Shown: positions 50,919 through 62,105, counted from the stretch's first letter. The stretch is 64,000 nucleotides of DNA from Brevundimonas mediterranea (GCF_014196125.1 NZ_JACIDA010000003.1:1-64000); one strand, 5' to 3'. The notes: generated by a model not told the origin, from the letters alone. Numbers and translations are program-made.

Positions 50919-52406
50919 GTGCGGTTGATCGAGTTGAGCGTTGTGATCGGGGTGCTGTGCGCCGCGCCCGTCACGGCCGCGGCGCTTGCGCCGCCACAGG
51001 CCAGCGAATCCCCGGTCGCGGCGCTCGCGCCCAGCGCTCGACGCGCGATCGACGACTACGTCGAGCGAGAGATGCGTCGCCAGAGAATCCCCGGGGTTGC
51101 GGTCGGCGTCTACAGCCACGGCCGACCGCTTTATCTGAAGGGGTACGGCTTTGCAGACTTGGAATGGGGAGCTCCCGCCGGCCCGGACACCGTGATGCAG
51201 ACGGGGTCTCTCGCCAAGCAGTTCGTCGCCACGGCCATCCTGAAACTGGCGGAGGATGGCAAGTTGAAGCTGGACGATCCCGTCAGCCTTTACTTCCCGG
51301 AGGCGCCCCCGGGCTGGGCGGGCGTCAGAATCGAGCACCTGCTGTCCCATACTTCGGGCATCGGCGCCTACGACAGCCCCGAACTGACGGGTCCGGGCGG
51401 CGCCTTCGACTATCGGCGCGACTTCACGGAAGATGCACTCGCCGCCGCCATCGCCGCCCTTCCGGTCGCCTTCAAGGCGGGAGAGGATTGGAGTTACAAC
51501 AACGCCAACTATGTGCTGCTGGGGATCCTGATCCACCGCATCACCGGGCAGGTCTACGGTGACTATCTCCAGGAGGCCTTCTTCAAACCTTTGGGCATGA
51601 CGCGCACGCGAGTGATCTCTGACACGGACATCATCCCGAAACGTGCGTCAGGCTATGAGATCCAGGGCGGCGTGCTGCGCAATCAGGCGTGGGTTTCGCC
51701 GACGTTCAACGCGACGGCGGACGGGACCATCTACACCACGATCGAAGACATGGGCCGCTGGGAGCGCGCCCTTGATGCGGGCAGTCTTCTCTCTCCCAGA
51801 TCGATGCAGCGCCTGTGGACGCCGGTGCTGCTGGCGGATGGCAAGCCGAACCCGCAGGGCTACGGTTTGGGGTGGCGGATAAACACCTTCAAGGGCCACC
51901 GTCGCATCTCGCACAACGGCGCCTGGCAGGGTTTCACCTCCACCATGGTCCGCTTCCCCGACGACAGCTTGACGCTTGTGGTCTTCGCCAACCTCGATTC
52001 CGGAAACGCGCGGCCGGACCTGATCGCTCGCGTGGTTGCGGGCTTGGTGGACAGCGACCTCATGCCCGCCCCCACCCCTGTCCTGGAAGACGATCCGGAG
52101 CGGGTTCTGCGGCTGCGCCGATTCCTGGAAAAAGCCGCGCGCGGCGATGACCTGACGGACGACTTCGCCGTTGGCGCGGGTTACACGCCCGACAGCGCGC
52201 TCGGACGCGACGTCGCCGCAGCGCTGCCCAAAGGCTGGACGGCGGCTCCGATGTCGCTGGTGAGCAAGATCGATCGTCCGGACGGGAGCGGGCGCTACAG
52301 CTATCGGATCGGGCCTGACGGCGATTCCAGGCTTCTCACGGCCGCACTGGCTCCCAGCGGACGCATAGCGGGGTTTGGCATCGCACCAGATCCCGATAAC
52401 CGCTGA
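50919..52406 (+). CDS. Secreted serine hydrolase, beta-lactamase (class C / PBP4*) family
   Basis: A 495-residue periplasmic enzyme. Signal peptide about 1-21. Active-site motifs: Ser97-Leu-Ala-Lys100 (TGSLAKQF), Tyr193-Asn-Asn (WSYNNANY), and His332-Asn-Gly (ISHNGAWQG) as the HxG box. This fold includes class C beta-lactamases, D-peptidases and esterases; the motif variant favours the esterase or D-peptidase-like branch, but beta-lactam hydrolysis is possible. A 130-residue C-terminal domain follows. The start is GTG 50919 with GGAGG (50908-50912). It is the likely target of the BlaI-type regulator through the palindrome overlapping its leader. Confidence 0.87.
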   Translation: MRLIELSVVIGVLCAAPVTAAALAPPQASESPVAALAPSARRAIDDYVEREMRRQRIPGVAVGVYSHGRPLYLKGYGFADLEWGAPAGPDTVMQTGSLAKQFVATAILKLAEDGKLKLDDPVSLYFPEAPPGWAGVRIEHLLSHTSGIGAYDSPELTGPGGAFDYRRDFTEDALAAAIAALPVAFKAGEDWSYNNANYVLLGILIHRITGQVYGDYLQEAFFKPLGMTRTRVISDTDIIPKRASGYEIQGGVLRNQAWVSPTFNATADGTIYTTIEDMGRWERALDAGSLLSPRSMQRLWTPVLLADGKPNPQGYGLGWRINTFKGHRRISHNGAWQGFTSTMVRFPDDSLTLVVFANLDSGNARPDLIARVVAGLVDSDLMPAPTPVLEDDPERVLRLRRFLEKAARGDDLTDDFAVGAGYTPDSALGRDVAAALPKGWTAAPMSLVSKIDRPDGSGRYSYRIGPDGDSRLLTAALAPSGRIAGFGIAPDPDNR

Positions 52407-52961
52407 CGGTCAATGAGGCTTTTAACGCGACCCGACGCCCTCGCTCGTTCGAGGGCAAAGGCGTTTCCTGAGTTGGGACACTGTTGATGTCGCGAACGCG
52501 CCGAATGCAGACATCGGCTGACAGTCCAAAACCCGACGTTCGCTAAGAGGAGGTTGAGCAGGACAGACTCCGCTTCTGGCGCATTTGCAACCTTCGCAGA
52601 CGACCGCCGCGCCGGATTCGGCTAAGCTCCTGGGCAGGTTGGAAATCGCTCGCGATTGCCGCCGGCTTGGTGACCGTATGGTGACCACGGGCTTCTTCCG
52701 ATCCGTTTCGGGTCGAAATTCATGAACGCCCTCCGGCCTTATCGCGGCGATAAGGCGTTCTCAGCTTCCTGTACTGGGAACTAGGCTCCATCACCCGGCG
52801 CGCCATCGCGGCCCATCCGGCATGTCGCATTCGAACAAGCCTGAAACACAGTCCGCCAGCGTTGCAGCGCTCGGCGGGGTTCGAACGGGCTTGGCACAAC
52901 ACTCAAGGCCGCAGGGATTCTACCCCCTCCCCTGCACGGCCGCAACGTCGGAGGCGCGCCT
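52407..52961. other. Non-coding stretch at the edge of an accessory region
   Basis: About 550 bases without a credible gene; short open frames here lack ribosome sites and family similarity. It contains a small hairpin GCCTTATC-GCGGC-GATAAGGC (52736-52756) and the phrase GGGGTTCGAACGGGC near 52876, which looks like a T-loop but has no surrounding tRNA. It may carry remnants of an integration event next to the winged-helix and hipBA genes. Confidence 0.4.
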
Positions 52962-53474
52962 ATGAGCCGCCGCCTCGATCCTGAAAACTTTGTCGCCGAA
53001 AAACTGGCCTGGCATCAGCGGATCGCCAGCGATCCCAAGATCAGCCTTCAGGCCAAGGCCGTCGCCGGCTTCATCCTCCACGACCTGAACCCCTGCGAGG
53101 GCGGCGCCTGGCGCGGCCAGGAGAGCATGGCCACCAGCCTGGGCGTCAGCCCTCGGCAGCTGCGACGCCTGCTCGAAGAGTTGAAGACCGTAAACTATCT
53201 CGAGATCGAGGTCCGCAAGGGACGCGGCCGAACCAATATCTGCCGCGCGACCCTGCCCGACGAAGCGGCCGAGGCGCCGGAAAACCGGACATCAGCGACA
53301 CGAAAACCGGTCACCGGTGACCGACAATACCTTATGAACCCATTAAAAGATTTCGCGCCGCCGAAAGCCGACGACCAGATGGCGGCGCCGGGACCCCGGC
53401 GCGTCTCATCCCGTTCGCCCAGACCGACATCCGCCAGGTGGTCGTCCAGATCGCGGGGGAAGGCGCGGCGGTAA
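52962..53474 (+). CDS. Winged-helix (HTH) protein, probably frameshifted
   Basis: The first 125 residues form a plausible winged-helix domain: QRIASDPKISLQAKAVAGFILHD, then GQESMATSLGVSPRQLRRLLEELKTVNYLEIEVRKGRGRTNIC, typical of accessory-element replication or transfer regulators. After about residue 128 the sequence turns into low-quality SRSPRPTSARWSSRSRGKARR, which looks like out-of-frame reading. A well-formed continuation exists in the -1 frame. The gene precedes hipBA on the same strand. No GGAGG-type site other than CGGAGG 12 bases up. Confidence 0.6.
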   Translation: MSRRLDPENFVAEKLAWHQRIASDPKISLQAKAVAGFILHDLNPCEGGAWRGQESMATSLGVSPRQLRRLLEELKTVNYLEIEVRKGRGRTNICRATLPDEAAEAPENRTSATRKPVTGDRQYLMNPLKDFAPPKADDQMAAPGPRRVSSRSPRPTSARWSSRSRGKARR

Positions 53475-53635
53475 GCTACCTGGATCACGCCAGATGGGAG
53501 CCCGACGAACGGCGCATCCTCTGCACCAGCCAGACAGCCTTCGCCCGACTGAAGGACCTCGTCGGTCGGCCGCTCGCGGCGAAAGGCGTGTCCATCGCAT
53601 TGCAGCCCTGCGGACCCCGGCAGCTCGCGGCCTGA
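53321..53635 (+). pseudogene. Out-of-frame C-terminal part of the winged-helix gene
   Basis: The -1 frame is open from 53321 to the stop at 53635 and reads ...ARLIPFAQTDIRQVVVQIAGEGAAVSYLDHARWEPDE..., a normal protein composition with good codon use. It overlaps the poor-quality tail of the upstream frame. Joining the two, somewhere between 53321 and 53440, would give a protein of about 223 residues. The domain is not recognised. Confidence 0.55.
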
Positions 53636-53785
53636 TCGAGAGACATGCGGCGAATACACCTGCCAATCACCGCAGAAAGCGCGGCGAATAAGACCTATGT
53701 CCAAAAACCGGGAGAAGGGCCCCGCGCCCTGCGCCATGTGGCGTTCCGCAAGACTGGCTATGCGAAAAACGCGATGTAAGTTGAT

Positions 53786-53803
53786 TATGCTTAAAATCGC
53801 ATA
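53786..53803. promoter_or_regulatory. HipB-type operator 1
   Basis: TATGC-N8-GCATA. It has the same geometry as the TATCC-N8-GGATA boxes bound by E. coli HipB. Confidence 0.75.
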
Positions 53804-53812
53804 TTGCTTTCT

Positions 53813-53830
53813 TATGCTTTAAACCGCATA
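53813..53830. promoter_or_regulatory. HipB-type operator 2
   Basis: TATGC-N8-GCATA, 27 bases after the first box and ending 8 bases before the hipB ATG. The start codon has no Shine-Dalgarno site. Confidence 0.75.
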
Positions 53831-53838
53831 GTCCATCC

Positions 53839-54090
53839 ATGGATCAAATCGCACGATCACCCGGCCAGGTCGGCGCCGCCCTCCAAGCGGCGCGCAAGGC
53901 CAAGGGTATCAACCAGACCACCCTGGCGCACCTGTCGGGATTGCGCCAGGAGATGGTGTCCAAGGTCGAGACCGGACAGACCGGCGTCAAGCTGGCCACC
54001 CTGTTCGACCTCCTGGCGGCGCTGGATCTCGAACTGGTCATCCGCCCACGCTCCAAGAGTTCGGCGGCGGATATGGACGACATCTTCTAA
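53839..54090 (+). CDS. hipB: HipB-like antitoxin / XRE repressor
   Basis: An 83-residue Xre-type helix-turn-helix protein: VGAALQAARKAKGINQTTLAHLSGLRQEMVSKVETGQTGVKLATLFDLLAALDLELVI, closely following HipB, with a short acidic C-terminal tail (SSAADMDDIF) of the kind that contacts or is degraded in HipAB complexes. It would neutralise HipA and repress its own promoter through the two boxes just upstream. Its stop overlaps the hipA start by one base (TAATG). Confidence 0.9.
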   Translation: MDQIARSPGQVGAALQAARKAKGINQTTLAHLSGLRQEMVSKVETGQTGVKLATLFDLLAALDLELVIRPRSKSSAADMDDIF

Positions 54091-55418
54091 TGCCGAGGCG
54101 CAGTCGCCACAGCCCTCTGGCCGTGCTGATCAACGGCCGGGCGGTCGGCAAGCTGGAGAAGGAAGCGAGCGGCGCAATCCGTTTCGACTATGCGGCCGAA
54201 TGGCTCGACTGGCCGCACCGGTTCCCGATCTCCCTGTCTCTGCCCCTGCGCAAAGCCGCCTGGCGCGGCGACGCGGTCACGGCCGTTCTCGACAACCTGC
54301 TGCCTGACAACCTCGATGTCCGACGCATTGTGGCGGAACGCACGGGCGCCGCTGGGGTGGACGCCTACAGCCTGCTGGAACAGATCGGCCGCGACTGCGT
54401 CGGCGCCTTGCAGTTCCTGCCCCTGGGCGCGACCGCATCGCCGTCTCAGGCCGTGGAAGGCGAACCCCTCGACGACGGGGAAATCGAACAGATCCTCGTC
54501 AACCTGGGACGGGCTCCGCTCGGCATCGAGACCGACCAGGCGTTTCGCCTTTCGGTCGCCGGGGCCCAGGAGAAGACGGCCCTGCTTCGTCACGACGGCC
54601 GTTGGAAACGCCCCGTGGGCGCGACCCCTACCACCCATATCCTCAAGCCGCAGATCGGCGAGATTCCGACGGCCTCAGGGGTGATCGACCTGTCCGACAG
54701 CGTCGAGAACGAACACTACTGCCTGAAGCTGATGGAGGCCTTCGGCCTCGCCGTCGCCACGACCCAGATCGTCGATTTTGGCAAGCGACGCGTGCTGGTC
54801 GTCGAGCGCTTCGACCGCCGCTGGCGCGACGCCGACCATCTGATCCGCCTGCCGCAGGAGGATTTCTGTCAGGCCCTGTCCGCGCCCTCGAGCCGCAAAT
54901 ACCAGAACCAGGGCGGCCCGAGCCCACAGCAGATATTGGCGCGACTGGGCGAAAGCGACGATCCTCACACCGACCGTCTGGCCTTCTTCAAAAGCCTGAT
55001 CATCTTCTGGCTGATCGGCGCCACGGACGGGCACGCCAAGAACTTCAGCCTGTTCTTGCGCCCCGGCGGCCGTTTCCAGATGACGCCGCTCTATGACGTC
55101 CTGAGCGCCCAACCGGCCTTCGACGCCAAACGCATCCCCCACAAGAGCTATACGCTCGCCATGTCGGCCGGGGTGCAGCCGCACTACAAGATCCTCGACG
55201 TCATGGGGCGGCATTTCATCGAAATGGCGGAAGCGGCGGATCTCGGACCGACGCTGGTCCGTCAGGCCCTGACTGAACTCCTGGAGCTGGCCGACAGCGC
55301 GGCGGACACGGCCCTCGCCCAGATGCCCGCCGATTTCCACGAACCTATCCACGCGTCGATCCGTGGCGCGATCAGCGCGCGCCTGCCCAGGCTGGCGACG
55401 GCTCCCGATACGATCTAA
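54090..55418 (+). CDS. hipA: HipA toxin, serine/threonine kinase
   Basis: A 442-residue kinase that in E. coli inactivates glutamyl-tRNA synthetase and causes growth arrest. Key residues are intact: the autophosphorylation Ser155 in LSVAGAQEKTALL, Lys186 (HILKP), the catalytic Asp313-Gly-His-Ala-Lys-Asn318 (ATDGHAKN) and the metal-binding Asp336 (PLYDVLS). The N-terminal HipA_N domain (about 1-110) is complete. It therefore looks active. The gene is translationally coupled to hipB. The target substrate cannot be deduced. Confidence 0.92.
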   Translation: MPRRSRHSPLAVLINGRAVGKLEKEASGAIRFDYAAEWLDWPHRFPISLSLPLRKAAWRGDAVTAVLDNLLPDNLDVRRIVAERTGAAGVDAYSLLEQIGRDCVGALQFLPLGATASPSQAVEGEPLDDGEIEQILVNLGRAPLGIETDQAFRLSVAGAQEKTALLRHDGRWKRPVGATPTTHILKPQIGEIPTASGVIDLSDSVENEHYCLKLMEAFGLAVATTQIVDFGKRRVLVVERFDRRWRDADHLIRLPQEDFCQALSAPSSRKYQNQGGPSPQQILARLGESDDPHTDRLAFFKSLIIFWLIGATDGHAKNFSLFLRPGGRFQMTPLYDVLSAQPAFDAKRIPHKSYTLAMSAGVQPHYKILDVMGRHFIEMAEAADLGPTLVRQALTELLELADSAADTALAQMPADFHEPIHASIRGAISARLPRLATAPDTI

Positions 55419-55525
55419 CCCGCTCAATCGTGGAGCGCCCTCTTGCGCCACATCTGCTCAGGCGCCGAACCTGTTCTCAACGGATCAGGGCAGTTCCCAC
55501 TGCGAGGCAAACAGCAGCGAGCGCT

Positions 55526-57025
55526 TCACCCCGCCGGACACACCTTTGCGACATAACCCGCATGAGACGGCATGAGGGCGACGCACTTTCCGATGACGGC
55601 TTCCACGTCCGCCAGGAACCGCTCGATCTCCGCCTCGGGCGTCACATCGACCAGCGGATCATAGCCGGCCGGGATCATCCCCTGCCCCAGCAGCACCTGG
55701 ATCCAGCTTTCCTCGGCGAACAATTCGTCGTCCTCGCGGAAGATCCGACCGTTGGCGCGGAACAGGTCGATCTTCCGCTCCAGCGTCACAGGGACATCCA
55801 TATCGCGGCAATAGCGCCAGAACGGCGTGTCGTCGCGTTCCGTGGCCTTGTAATGCAGGATGATGAAGTCGCGGATCCGCTCGTATTCGAAATCGGTCTG
55901 ACGGTTGAACTCGGCGATGGTGGCGGGATCGAAGCCGGCGTCCGGCATCATCCGCACCAGTCGGATCAGCACCGACTGGATCAGGTGCAGGCTGGTCGAT
56001 TCCAAGGGTTCCAGAAAGCCCGAGGCCAGGCCCGCCGCCACGCAGTTGCGGTTCCAGATCTGGCGGCGCTTGCCGGCGACGAAACGAATGCGGTTCGGCT
56101 CGGCCATCTGGGCGCCGTCCAGGTGCGACAGCAGGATCCGCTCGGCCTCGTCGTCGTCCATATGGCGGCTGGAATAGACGTGCCCGTTGCCCGTGCGGTG
56201 CTGAAGCGGAATACGCCACTGCCAGCCTGCCGGCCTGGCGGTCGAGCGGGTGTAGGGCGTAAAGGGTTCGGTCCGCGCGCAGGGCACGGCCATGGCCCGG
56301 TCGCACGGCAGCCAATGGGACCAGTCCTCGTACCCGGTCTTCATCGCCTGTTCGATGATCAGCCCGCGGAACCCCGAGCAGTCAATGAACAGGTCGGCCG
56401 ATGCGACCGCTCCATCCTCCAGCGTGACCGACTCCACAAATCCGTCCTCGGGCCTGAGTTGCACCGAGACGACCTTGCCCTCGCGACGTCGCACGCCCGC
56501 CGCCTCGGACATGCCGCGCAGATATCTGGCGTAGAGGCCGGCGTCGAAATGGAAGGCGTGGGCGATATGGCCCAACGGCGAGGTCGGTCGTTTCGGATCG
56601 GCGCGCATGAAGCGGTTCTGCAGGGCCGCCGCCGTATTGATCGAATAGGCGGCAAGGTCTGACGCCTTCCCCGCAGCCCGCATCTTCAGCCAGTACTGAT
56701 GGCAGCGCAGCCATTCCAGGTCCCGGCCGATGACGCCGAAGCCGTGGATATAGCTTGATCCGATCCGGTCCCAGTCGACGAACTGGATGCCCAGTTTGAA
56801 GCTGGCCTGGGTGCGGCGCATGAAGTCGTTCTCGTCCAGACCGATCAGGTCGTTGAACGTCTTGATCGCCGGGATCGTCGCCTCGCCCACCCCGATCGTG
56901 CCGATGGCTTCGGACTCGATCAGGGTGATCTCGTACAGCCCCTTGAACAGTTTGGAGAACAGGGCGGCGGCCATCCAGCCAGCGGAGCCTCCGCCGACGA
57001 TCAGGATTGTCTTCAGCTGCCGCAC
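55526..57025 (-). CDS. Flavin-dependent tryptophan halogenase family protein
   Basis: A 499-residue flavoprotein. The N-terminal FAD motif is VGGGSAGWMAAALFSK. The halogenase catalytic Lys is in ASFKLGIQFVDW, and the WxWxIP signature appears as GWQWRIPLQHRTGNGHVYS. EPLESTSLHLIQ supplies the Ser-Glu pair that positions halide and substrate. The start is GTG 57025, chosen because the family N-terminus begins there and GGGGGCGG lies just upstream. It is last in the operon after the GH3 gene (19-base gap). Members in TonB-receptor carbohydrate loci may act on other aromatics or be modified for another use; substrate unknown. Confidence 0.87.
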   Translation of the reverse strand: MRQLKTILIVGGGSAGWMAAALFSKLFKGLYEITLIESEAIGTIGVGEATIPAIKTFNDLIGLDENDFMRRTQASFKLGIQFVDWDRIGSSYIHGFGVIGRDLEWLRCHQYWLKMRAAGKASDLAAYSINTAAALQNRFMRADPKRPTSPLGHIAHAFHFDAGLYARYLRGMSEAAGVRRREGKVVSVQLRPEDGFVESVTLEDGAVASADLFIDCSGFRGLIIEQAMKTGYEDWSHWLPCDRAMAVPCARTEPFTPYTRSTARPAGWQWRIPLQHRTGNGHVYSSRHMDDDEAERILLSHLDGAQMAEPNRIRFVAGKRRQIWNRNCVAAGLASGFLEPLESTSLHLIQSVLIRLVRMMPDAGFDPATIAEFNRQTDFEYERIRDFIILHYKATERDDTPFWRYCRDMDVPVTLERKIDLFRANGRIFREDDELFAEESWIQVLLGQGMIPAGYDPLVDVTPEAEIERFLADVEAVIGKCVALMPSHAGYVAKVCPAG

Positions 57026-57044
57026 ATCCGCCCCCAAAACACGG

Positions 57045-59000
<1,956 letters not shown>

Positions 59001-59092
59001 GGCCGTCTCTCGGTTACAGGTATCGACAAAAAAAGAGGGCGAGACGGCATGGCCGCCTCGCCCCGGAGGCTAAGGGCTCGGAGAGGGACGCC

Positions 59093-61984
59093 CTAGAACC
59101 GGTAGTTGACGCCGAACAGGAACTGCCGGCCGTACTCTTCATAGGTTTCCGGCAACGATCCGCCGTCCGCCGTGGTCGTGCCGCCGCTGTCTAGGCCCAG
59201 GCGGGTCCGGTAGGGCGAGTTGGTCAGATTGTTGACCTGGAACAACACCCCCAGGCCTTCCAGCGGGCCTTGTTCGAAGGTGTAGCCGATCTGGGCGTCG
59301 ATCTGTTCGTCATCCAGGATCTCGGTGTAGCCGCGCGTGGCGAACAACTGCACGACCTCGCCCTTGAAGGCTTCGCGGAACCGCTTGCTGATCCGCGCCT
59401 GGAAGCCGCCGCGCTCGTAGTAGGCGGTCATATTGTAGACCGTGCCCGACAGGCCTGGGATACGCACATTCTGGCCGTCCGGCGCCGGGTTCAGGTCCGA
59501 CTCGGTAAAGGAGATGCTGCCCAGCACGCCCAGACCGTCCAGCGGCTCCCAGACGGTGCCGAAGTTCAGGGCGCCGCTGACCTCCAGCCCCTGCACGGTG
59601 CCGCCGTCGCCATTGGCCGGAAGACTGATCTGACCAATAGGGCTGACGATGACGTCGGCCGGGATCGAAGACGCCGTAGATGGCAAGGGGATGCCGGTGA
59701 AATCAAACGTGCCGTTCTGGGTGTAGATGTAGGTCTCCAGATCCTTGTAGAATCCGGCGATCGACAGATAGGTCGTCGAATCGACGTACCATTCGTAGGC
59801 AAGGTCGAAGGCGTTGGCGCGCCACGGCTCAAGTTCCGGATTGCCGCCGGACGCCGACCACGGATTGACGGTCGACCCCGGCGGACAGGGCTGACCCGAA
59901 CAGACCAGCGAGTTGAAGCCCGGCGTCACATTGGCGCGCATCTCGTCCATCCGCGGTCGCGCCATGGTGCGAGAGGCCGCAAAACGAAGCCGATGGCCGC
60001 CGCCGAGGTCGTAGATCAGGTTAAGGCTGGGCAGAATGTCCAGATACTCGGCGCCCTTGGTCACCGAGATTGGATCGATGGGCGCGCCCGGCTCGGTGCC
60101 GTTGATGACGACGCCGGTCGATTCCTGGTTCTGAACCACCGCCTGCATGCCTACATTGCCGCGCCAGCGACCGCCTTCGAAGTCCAGCTTGACGAAAGCC
60201 GTGGTGACCTCCTCCTCGATGTCCCAGTTCTTGTCGAAATAGTTGGCGTCGAGGATCGGGGCGCGGTCGTAGTAGACGTCGAGCGCCCGGCTCATGTCGA
60301 CGGCGAGCACGTCGCCGAAGCCCGCCCAGGCCAAGGACACTGGCGTTTCCAGATACTGGGCGTCCACATAGACCTGCTGGCGGCCGTTCTTCAGGAAGAG
60401 ATCATAGTCATCGACGCGCTTGGACTTCTCGCGCTTGGCGTAGTTCACGCCGGCGGTGAAGGTGGTGAAGAAGCCGTCCATGTCGCGCTGGATCTTCAGA
60501 TCCGTCGAAGTGATGCTTTCCTCCACGTCCGGGAAGCGGATGGCGCCGTCGTGACCCCAGCCGCCCCAGGGCGCGCGATCGCCCAGCGTCACCTGTGACG
60601 CATCGGCGTAGTCCAGCCCTTCCGAATAGGAGGGATAGCCGTCGTCGTTGATCGTGAAGCCGATCACATCATAGGTGCGGCCGATATCGGGCGTGGCCGG
60701 CGTCACACCGCCTACGCCTCGGCCATAGCCGGCGTAGGTCTCGAGAATGGTCTCGCGCCGCCGATTGTTCGAATAGGACAGGTCCGCGACGATCCGCGTC
60801 CGGTCGTTGATCTCATATTCGGTGTTGAGGCCGATCGAGAAGATTTCGTCCTCGCGAGTATTGTAGTCGTTGCGCAGAATCGGCACGGCGTTGTTGACCG
60901 TGCCGCTGCGGCCAAACAGCGAACCGCCCCGGTCCTCGGTCACGACGTCGGTGAAGTAGGCGCCGTCGGCATACGGGTTGGAGAACCACTGGGCCCCCCG
61001 CGTCGTCTCTTCCTGCTCGAACTTGGAATAATAGACATCGAGGGTCGAGTGCAGCCGATCATTCGGACGCCATTCCACGATGCCGATGACGGCGTCCCGC
61101 TGGTTCAGGCGTGACGTGGCGAACACTTCCTGGCCGTTGAGCAGAAGCGCGGTGTCGGCGCTGTCGGGCTGGACCGAGTCCACGGTGCAGGTCGCGCCGG
61201 GCGCGCTCGGTTCGCACGCGCCGCCGAAAGCCTCATAGCCGTAAGCCTTGTAGTGCTTGTTCTGGGAAGGCGAATCCAGATGCGCGTAACCAAGGGCCAG
61301 CCCAAGCGTGCCGTCAGCCAGTTGATCGATATAGCTGATCGAGAAACGGCCGCCGTAGTTGCGGACGTCGTCGTTCAGCTTGTCGCCTTCGGTCATCTCT
61401 CCGCGCAGGTTCACGGCGAGGGCGCGCTGGCCGAACGCCAGCGGCCGAACGGTCTGCAAGTCGGCCGTACCCGACAGCCCCATGCCTGACACCTCGGCGT
61501 CCGGCGTCTTGTAGATCACCACCCCGGACAGCAGCTCGGACGGATACTGGTCGAACTCCACCGCCCGGTTGTCGCCCGAGCTGGCCTGCTGACGACCGTT
61601 CAGCAAGGTGGTGGTGAAGTCCGGCGCCAGGCCGCGGATCGAGATGACCTGGGCCCGACCGTTGACGCGCTGCGCCGCCAGACCCGGCAGGCGGGCGATG
61701 GACTCGGCGATCGACACGTCCGGCAGCTTGCCGATGTCCTCGGCCGAGACCGCCTCGACGATGGAGGTCTCCCGGCGTTTGGTGGCGATGGAGTCCGCCA
61801 GGCCGCGCCGCAGCCCGGTCACGACGATCTCCTCGACCTCGGTCGCGCTATCCTCGGCTTGAGGCGCCGTCTGGGCGACGGCGACCGCCGGCAGCGCCAT
61901 GGCCAAAGCCAAGGCCGAAGCCGTCAGGTGAAGCGCGCCTGCGCGCGGACGAATTGAATGAAACCCAGCAAATGCGCTGCGCAT
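59093..61984 (-). CDS. TonB-dependent receptor (carbohydrate uptake type)
   Basis: A 963-residue outer-membrane receptor. Signal peptide to about residue 37 (AVAVA-QTA), a TonB box-like VEEIVVTGLRRG, a plug domain (SIVEAVSAEDIGKLPDVSIAESIARLPGLAAQR ... VISIRGLAPDF), and a 22-strand barrel ending in NYRF, the C-terminal Phe signature. The start at ATG 61984 follows GGGGAG. It is the first gene of the receptor-GH3-halogenase operon and carries a 20-bp LacI-type operator in its leader. No SusD partner, as usual in Caulobacterales. Confidence 0.92.
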   Translation of the reverse strand: MRSAFAGFHSIRPRAGALHLTASALALAMALPAVAVAQTAPQAEDSATEVEEIVVTGLRRGLADSIATKRRETSIVEAVSAEDIGKLPDVSIAESIARLPGLAAQRVNGRAQVISIRGLAPDFTTTLLNGRQQASSGDNRAVEFDQYPSELLSGVVIYKTPDAEVSGMGLSGTADLQTVRPLAFGQRALAVNLRGEMTEGDKLNDDVRNYGGRFSISYIDQLADGTLGLALGYAHLDSPSQNKHYKAYGYEAFGGACEPSAPGATCTVDSVQPDSADTALLLNGQEVFATSRLNQRDAVIGIVEWRPNDRLHSTLDVYYSKFEQEETTRGAQWFSNPYADGAYFTDVVTEDRGGSLFGRSGTVNNAVPILRNDYNTREDEIFSIGLNTEYEINDRTRIVADLSYSNNRRRETILETYAGYGRGVGGVTPATPDIGRTYDVIGFTINDDGYPSYSEGLDYADASQVTLGDRAPWGGWGHDGAIRFPDVEESITSTDLKIQRDMDGFFTTFTAGVNYAKREKSKRVDDYDLFLKNGRQQVYVDAQYLETPVSLAWAGFGDVLAVDMSRALDVYYDRAPILDANYFDKNWDIEEEVTTAFVKLDFEGGRWRGNVGMQAVVQNQESTGVVINGTEPGAPIDPISVTKGAEYLDILPSLNLIYDLGGGHRLRFAASRTMARPRMDEMRANVTPGFNSLVCSGQPCPPGSTVNPWSASGGNPELEPWRANAFDLAYEWYVDSTTYLSIAGFYKDLETYIYTQNGTFDFTGIPLPSTASSIPADVIVSPIGQISLPANGDGGTVQGLEVSGALNFGTVWEPLDGLGVLGSISFTESDLNPAPDGQNVRIPGLSGTVYNMTAYYERGGFQARISKRFREAFKGEVVQLFATRGYTEILDDEQIDAQIGYTFEQGPLEGLGVLFQVNNLTNSPYRTRLGLDSGGTTTADGGSLPETYEEYGRQFLFGVNYRF

Positions 61985-62050
61985 GTGATCTCCCCTCACG
62001 TTTCCCTTGGCGCGGGCCCTTTGAGCCGCGCGTCCATCTTCTTGGCGCCA

Positions 62051-62070
62051 TGTTGGAAGCGCTTCCAACA
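62051..62070. promoter_or_regulatory. LacI-type operator upstream of the TonB receptor
   Basis: A perfect 20-bp palindrome TGTTGGAAGCGCTTCCAACA, 66 bases before the receptor start. The CG-centred TGGAAGCGCTTCCA core is typical of LacI-family glucoside regulators. Confidence 0.9.
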
Positions 62071-62105
62071 CCATACCGCGTAATTGGTTTTTGGCAACAC
62101 AGGCT

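Noticed and set aside
52422-52902. Short minus-strand frames in the gap before the winged-helix gene
   Set aside because: No ribosome sites and no family similarity; codon pattern is not gene-like.
52855-52925. Possible tRNA (GGTTCGAA near 52878)
   Set aside because: No acceptor, D or anticodon stems can be drawn around it on either strand.
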